Made by a program: the position numbers and the translations under genes
Notes under the pieces: generated by a model
Told to the model about the DNA's origin: nothing
Database searches by the model: none
Seen by the model: the letters and a program-made list of their open reading frames with translations, nothing else
From: Subtercola sp.
GTDB taxonomy: Bacteria; Actinomycetota; Actinomycetes; Actinomycetales; Microbacteriaceae
Assembly: GCA_025463765.1 (NCBI GenBank)
Contig: JAODBC010000037.1
Coordinates: forward strand, 1-64,000
Length of the DNA stretch: 64,000 nt
Direction: 5' to 3'
Part shown: in pieces, positions 60,607-64,000 of the stretch
How positions within the stretch are numbered: the stretch's first letter is position 1
Layout: each line of letters opens with the position of its first letter

Positions 60607-61473
60607 ATGCCAGGAAGAGTTGAGGGCAAAGTCGCCTTCGTCACCGGAGCCGCCCGCGGCCAGGGCCGCAGTCACGCCATTCGTTTGGCGCAAGAGGGCG
60701 CCGACATCATCGCGGTCGACATTCTCGAAGACATCGAGTCGAACCATTACCCGCTGTCACGCGAATCCGACCTCGCCGAGACCGCACGCCTGATCGAGGC
60801 GCTCGATCGCCGCGTCGTCACCTTCAAGGCCGACGTGCGGGAACCCTCGCAACTGCGGGCCGCTCTCGTTGAGGGTGTCGCGCAGCTCGGGCACCTCGAC
60901 CTCGTCATCGCAAACGCGGGCATCTGCCCGCTCGGCGCCGACGTTCCGCCGCAAGGGTTTCTGGATGCCGTGCAGGTCGACCTCGTCGGCGTCATCAACG
61001 CGGTCTCTGAAGCGCTGCCCTACCTCTCGGCCGGTGCCTCGATCGTCTGCACCGGCTCGGTAGCCGGTCTCCTGGCCGGCGGAACCGACAACCCCGCCAA
61101 CGGCCCCGGCGGTGCCGGGTACTCCCACGCCAAGCGCGGCGTTGCGCGGTTCGTGCACGACCTCGCCCTGCAACTCGCGCCGCACTCGATTCGGGTGAAC
61201 GCCGTGCATCCCACCAACGTGAACACCGACATGCTGATGAGCGAGCCGATGTACAAGGTGTTCCGCCCCGACCTCGAGAACCCCACGCAAGAAGACGCGA
61301 TGGCGGCGTTCGGGGCGATGCAGCCGATGCCGATCGGGTTCGTCGAGCCCGTCGACATCAGCAACGCGGTGCTCTTCTTGGCATCAGACGAGGCCCGCTA
61401 CGTGACGGGCCTGCAGCTGAAGGTCGACGCGGGCGCCCTCCTGGCCGGCACCACCTCGGGCGCGCCGGCCTAG
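60607..61473 (+). CDS. Mycofactocin-coupled SDR family oxidoreductase
   Basis: A 288-residue SDR of the mycofactocin-linked group (TIGR03971 type). GKVAFVTGAARGQGRSHA is the group's cofactor loop, with the insert between the second strand and helix, and YSHAKRG is the catalytic pair. These enzymes hold a non-exchanging nicotinamide and hand electrons to mycofactocin. No mft biosynthesis gene is in the window. Confidence 0.88.
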   Translation: MPGRVEGKVAFVTGAARGQGRSHAIRLAQEGADIIAVDILEDIESNHYPLSRESDLAETARLIEALDRRVVTFKADVREPSQLRAALVEGVAQLGHLDLVIANAGICPLGADVPPQGFLDAVQVDLVGVINAVSEALPYLSAGASIVCTGSVAGLLAGGTDNPANGPGGAGYSHAKRGVARFVHDLALQLAPHSIRVNAVHPTNVNTDMLMSEPMYKVFRPDLENPTQEDAMAAFGAMQPMPIGFVEPVDISNAVLFLASDEARYVTGLQLKVDAGALLAGTTSGAPA

Positions 61474-61493
61474 ACTCGGCCCGCCCGCCCTCA

Positions 61494-61561
61494 CAAACGG
61501 CGGAGATTTCGAGGGGGTGACGCCGTAGAGCGCCCACCCCTTCGAAGTCTCCGCGGTTTTT
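61494..61561. repeat. Palindromic element, family 1 (copy 2)
   Basis: CAAACGGCGGAGATTTCG and CGAAGTCTCCGCGGTTTTT form the arms, GAGCGCCCACCCCTTCG the right inner part. The 68-base sequence is nearly the same as the copy at 18653-18720. It lies just after the mycofactocin-coupled SDR and ends in five T, so it could act as a terminator. Confidence 0.8.
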
Positions 61562-61574
61562 CCGTCGCCTAGCC

Positions 61575-61615
61575 GAGTCAGTGCCGAGTCAGTGCCGCGT
61601 CAGTGCCGCCAGTGC
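61575..61615. repeat. Short tandem repeat (GTCAGTGCCG type)
   Basis: Three to four 10-11-base units of GAGTCAGTGCCG / CGTCAGTGCCG lie just before the stop of the carboxypeptidase gene. Confidence 0.65.
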
Positions 61616-61620
61616 CGCGG

Positions 61621-63201
61621 TCAGTAGGCCTGCTGGATGAGCGCGGCGACCTTGCCCACGTCGTTGTTGGCCTCGAGCACCCCGTCGAGGCTCGGGTAGA
61701 AGCCCTGGTTCACCATGATGGTGAAGGCGAGACGGTGCCCGCTCTTCGTGTCCATGACGCCGCCGAGGGTCTTCGTGATGAGACGGAAGCGCCCGCCGTT
61801 GAAGTCGTCGACAGCCAGTAGCGATCCGGTCTTCGCGAAGACCTTTCCTGCCGCAGGACTATCGGTTTGCACCGTCGCAAGCGAACCATCTACTCCGAGA
61901 ATCGGCAGTGTCGCCTTCCATCTGGCGGCGTCGGGTCGCTTCGCCATGAGGGTCTGCACCTCCACCGCGTTGTCGGGGGTGATCAGGTTGCCCGGCAGCC
62001 CCGACCCGTCGATGAGCGCAGCATCGGTGGTGTTCAACCCGGCGTCGGCCCAGAGTTCGCCCGCGATACCCATGCCGTCGTCACAATCTTTCGACCCGGC
62101 ATCGGCGGCCAGCAGGCAGGCGAACGTCTGGGCACCGCGGTTGTAACTGATCTTCATGACGTAGGTGGCCTCTTGTGCGAGCGGCAGCGACTGCAGCTGC
62201 GCCACGGAGGGCAGAGCATCCACTTCGTTCTCGGGCGCGAGCGCCTCGGTCGAGTTGGTCGCGAGCGGGTCTGCGGTGACCTTCACGCCGGCCCGGCCGA
62301 GCGCCTCGATGAACGCGGTTCGAGCGAAGGTCGCGGGGTCTTTGAAGGCGTAGACCTTGAGCTGCGGCGCACTGTCGGCCGCGATGGTGCCACTGACGAC
62401 GATTTCGCCGTTCTGGCTCGACTTCGGATCTGAGATCTTGGTCGTGCCGCCGGCGGCCACGGTCTGCACCGCGCTGGTGACCTTCCACGGGGCCACTGCA
62501 GGGGTCAGCTGGATGCTCGCCGCCCGGCCCACCGCGCCCGGCGTGACCAGCACGTCGATCAGGTTCTGGTTGATGATGATCGGGGTGACCGGCTGCCCAC
62601 CGAGGGTGCCGTCGAAGAGGCGGTCGTCGACGGCGACATCGCCGCTCACGGCGTTGATACCCGATGCCTTGACCTGCTCAGCGAGCTCGTTCAGCCCCGC
62701 GAGCGGATATTCGCGGGTCAATGTCGAACCCGGCAGCGGATTCGCGTCGTTGTGATCGAGATTCGTGAAGTCGACCGTGCCGTCGGCCTTCGTACGGCCG
62801 CCCATCGTGAGATCACCCTTGCCCACGAGCACGAGGTCGCCGTTCAGTGTTCCGTCGACGACTTCTCCGGTGCGCTTCACCGGCGTAGTGATCGTGTGGT
62901 CTGGGCCCCACTTCAGCCACGCAGCACCCACGCTGTACGTCTTGACGAACGAGCCGGGCTCGGCCATCTTGTCGCCGTCGAGGTCGATCAGCTGCTTGCC
63001 ACTGTCGAGGTCGCGCACCGAAATGAGCCAGCGCCCGTTCGCGTACTGCGGCTGGTTCATCACGGCGAGCGCCGCGCGCGGCAGACCCGACACCGAACCG
63101 TACTCTTCGGTGCTTGACGACCGGGTGCACGACGTCACAGCGACGGCCACCAGGATGCTCGCGAGCGCCGTCGCCGCGAGCCTGACGTTTCTGCGACTCA
63201 T
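61621..63201 (-). CDS. dacB: D-alanyl-D-alanine carboxypeptidase/endopeptidase (PBP4, S13)
   Basis: A 526-residue lipoprotein: signal with lipobox VAVTSC, then a penicillin-binding-protein fold of peptidase family S13. SxxK is S84-F-V-K87, SxN is SYN, and KTG is in AKTGSL. It trims or cleaves peptidoglycan stem peptides outside the membrane. The ATG at 63201 is the only good start. Confidence 0.9.
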   Translation of the reverse strand: MSRRNVRLAATALASILVAVAVTSCTRSSSTEEYGSVSGLPRAALAVMNQPQYANGRWLISVRDLDSGKQLIDLDGDKMAEPGSFVKTYSVGAAWLKWGPDHTITTPVKRTGEVVDGTLNGDLVLVGKGDLTMGGRTKADGTVDFTNLDHNDANPLPGSTLTREYPLAGLNELAEQVKASGINAVSGDVAVDDRLFDGTLGGQPVTPIIINQNLIDVLVTPGAVGRAASIQLTPAVAPWKVTSAVQTVAAGGTTKISDPKSSQNGEIVVSGTIAADSAPQLKVYAFKDPATFARTAFIEALGRAGVKVTADPLATNSTEALAPENEVDALPSVAQLQSLPLAQEATYVMKISYNRGAQTFACLLAADAGSKDCDDGMGIAGELWADAGLNTTDAALIDGSGLPGNLITPDNAVEVQTLMAKRPDAARWKATLPILGVDGSLATVQTDSPAAGKVFAKTGSLLAVDDFNGGRFRLITKTLGGVMDTKSGHRLAFTIMVNQGFYPSLDGVLEANNDVGKVAALIQQAY

Positions 63202-63242
63202 GCGTCAACAATCCCACACTCGGCACTGCCGCGGTGAGAAAC

Positions 63243-64000
63243 TCAGCGGCCGCGGCGCCCAGACAGCAGAGCGTGCAACAGCGGCAGCACCGAGACGATC
63301 ATGAGCACCGTGCCGAACACGGCGTCGCTGGCATGCAGCACCGCCCCGGCGATGAGCAGGGCGCCGAACAGAATCGCCGAGACGACCCGACGAGCGGTGC
63401 GTTCCAGCCGAGCGATGCGGCGTTCGACGGCCGGAGTGGTCACCGCGACCGTTCCTTCATCGAAGCGGCTGACCAGGGCATCCAGTCGTTTCGGCAGCCG
63501 AACGGCGACGCCGGCCGTCTCGAGCGCCTGCTTGGCGATGTCTTGCACCACGTTGCCACGCTCGTCGCGAATCAGCTGCTGGGCGTAGGGCTCGACCGAA
63601 TCCCACAGGTTGAACGCAGGATTGAGAGCGCTGCACACTCCCGAGGTGAGAGACATCGCCCGGATGATCAGCAGAAAGTTCTCGGGCAGCTGCACCGGCA
63701 GCGTGCGCACCACGTCGCCGAACTGGTCGCCGAAGGCCCGGAACTCCTGGGGATCCACCTCGCGCAGCTCGGCGAAGCCCATGCCGCCGAACCGGGCGAA
63801 GAGCTGTGTCATCGCTCGCTCGAGTTCTCTCGTGTCAGCAGAAGGCAGCAAGACGCCGACGTCGCGGATGGCATCGACCAGGCCCTTGCCATCGCGTGAC
63901 GCCGCGGCGATCAGCAGCTTGCGCAGGCCGCTGCGGGTGTTCGCCGGAACCTCACCCATCATGCCGAAGTCGATGAAGGTGAGCTTCCACGAGCGTTCGC
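63243..64000 (-). CDS. ABC1/UbiB-family protein kinase-like protein, C-terminal part (partial)
   Basis: The frame is open to the right edge. IDFGMMGEV, just inside the edge, is the UbiB/ABC1 DFG-type metal motif, so the true start is outside. The C-terminal ~240 residues end with two membrane helices (VVSAILFGALLIAGAVL, TVLMIVSVLPLLHALL), typical of ABC1 proteins. These act in quinone or lipid metabolism. Confidence 0.88.
   Translation of the reverse strand, partial: ERSWKLTFIDFGMMGEVPANTRSGLRKLLIAAASRDGKGLVDAIRDVGVLLPSADTRELERAMTQLFARFGGMGFAELREVDPQEFRAFGDQFGDVVRTLPVQLPENFLLIIRAMSLTSGVCSALNPAFNLWDSVEPYAQQLIRDERGNVVQDIAKQALETAGVAVRLPKRLDALVSRFDEGTVAVTTPAVERRIARLERTARRVVSAILFGALLIAGAVLHASDAVFGTVLMIVSVLPLLHALLSGRRGR

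Noticed and set aside
1-64000. tRNA, rRNA, riboswitch or insertion sequence
   Set aside because: No cloverleaf with a CCA-type end, no rRNA core, no transposase frame or flanking inverted repeats were recognised by eye; a covariance-model search would be needed to exclude small RNAs.

Overview
This 64 kb window is high-GC actinobacterial chromosome. Its small-protein families, domain pairings, codon habits (frequent GCATCC for Ala-Ser), GTG/TTG starts and many 4-bp stop/start overlaps fit the family Microbacteriaceae; a cold-living genus such as Cryobacterium or Subtercola is suggested by the rhodopsin, but the genus cannot be fixed from this sequence. I saw no rRNA, tRNA, CRISPR array, IS element or prophage.

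Layout. 1-440: start of a DUF222/HNH-type protein cut by the edge. 907-7241: surface-glycan type cluster (DUF2064 transferase, methyltransferase, LCP ligase, cytochrome b561-molybdopterin fusion, GT87 transferase). 7371-8937: lipoprotein and dienelactone-hydrolase-like enzyme. 9147-14743: complete peptide/nickel-type ABC importer. 14744-19257: repeats, ThrE-type exporter and a large DUF7059/DUF7782-type methyltransferase. 19258-20932: XRE regulator plus Fic protein with a palindromic, apparently leaderless promoter. 20958-26751: small proteins, a MacB-type ABC pair and glucose-6-phosphate dehydrogenase. 26801-33903: esterase, three luciferase-like flavin oxidoreductases, Fpg/Nei glycosylase and a degenerate Dam-like methylase. 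34344-39456: phosphopantetheinyl transferase, diguanylate cyclase, hydrolases and a stand-alone receiver. 39506-42749: nuclease relic, then a DUF6230/DUF6114 secreted-protein operon opposite a TetR. 42824-49990: cysteine desulfhydrase, small proteins, wax-ester synthase and a stress-type holin/DUF3618 operon. 50152-51445: microbial rhodopsin overlapping a small-protein gene. 51511-55471: monooxygenase, DUF2975/XRE pair, ferritin-like protein, SDR and MarR. 55756-61473: SDR/MarR/SDR/ADH operon opposite a TetR, then a hydrolase and a mycofactocin-coupled SDR. 61621-64000: PBP4-type carboxypeptidase and the C-terminus of an ABC1/UbiB kinase.

The most interesting unit is the rhodopsin at 50462-51445. 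It has an unusual E-S-E motif in helix C and an arginine near the cytoplasmic end of helix B, and it overlaps the 3' end of a gene for a ~107-residue soluble protein. A paralogue of that small protein lies at 44537-44866. This matches what I recall of cryorhodopsins, whose genes travel with a small partner gene. Also notable are two families of short palindromic elements, one copy of which is read in frame inside a methyltransferase gene and two copies of which are each followed by a G-rich tract, a Fic protein whose motif histidine is Gln, and a Dam-like protein that has lost DPPY.
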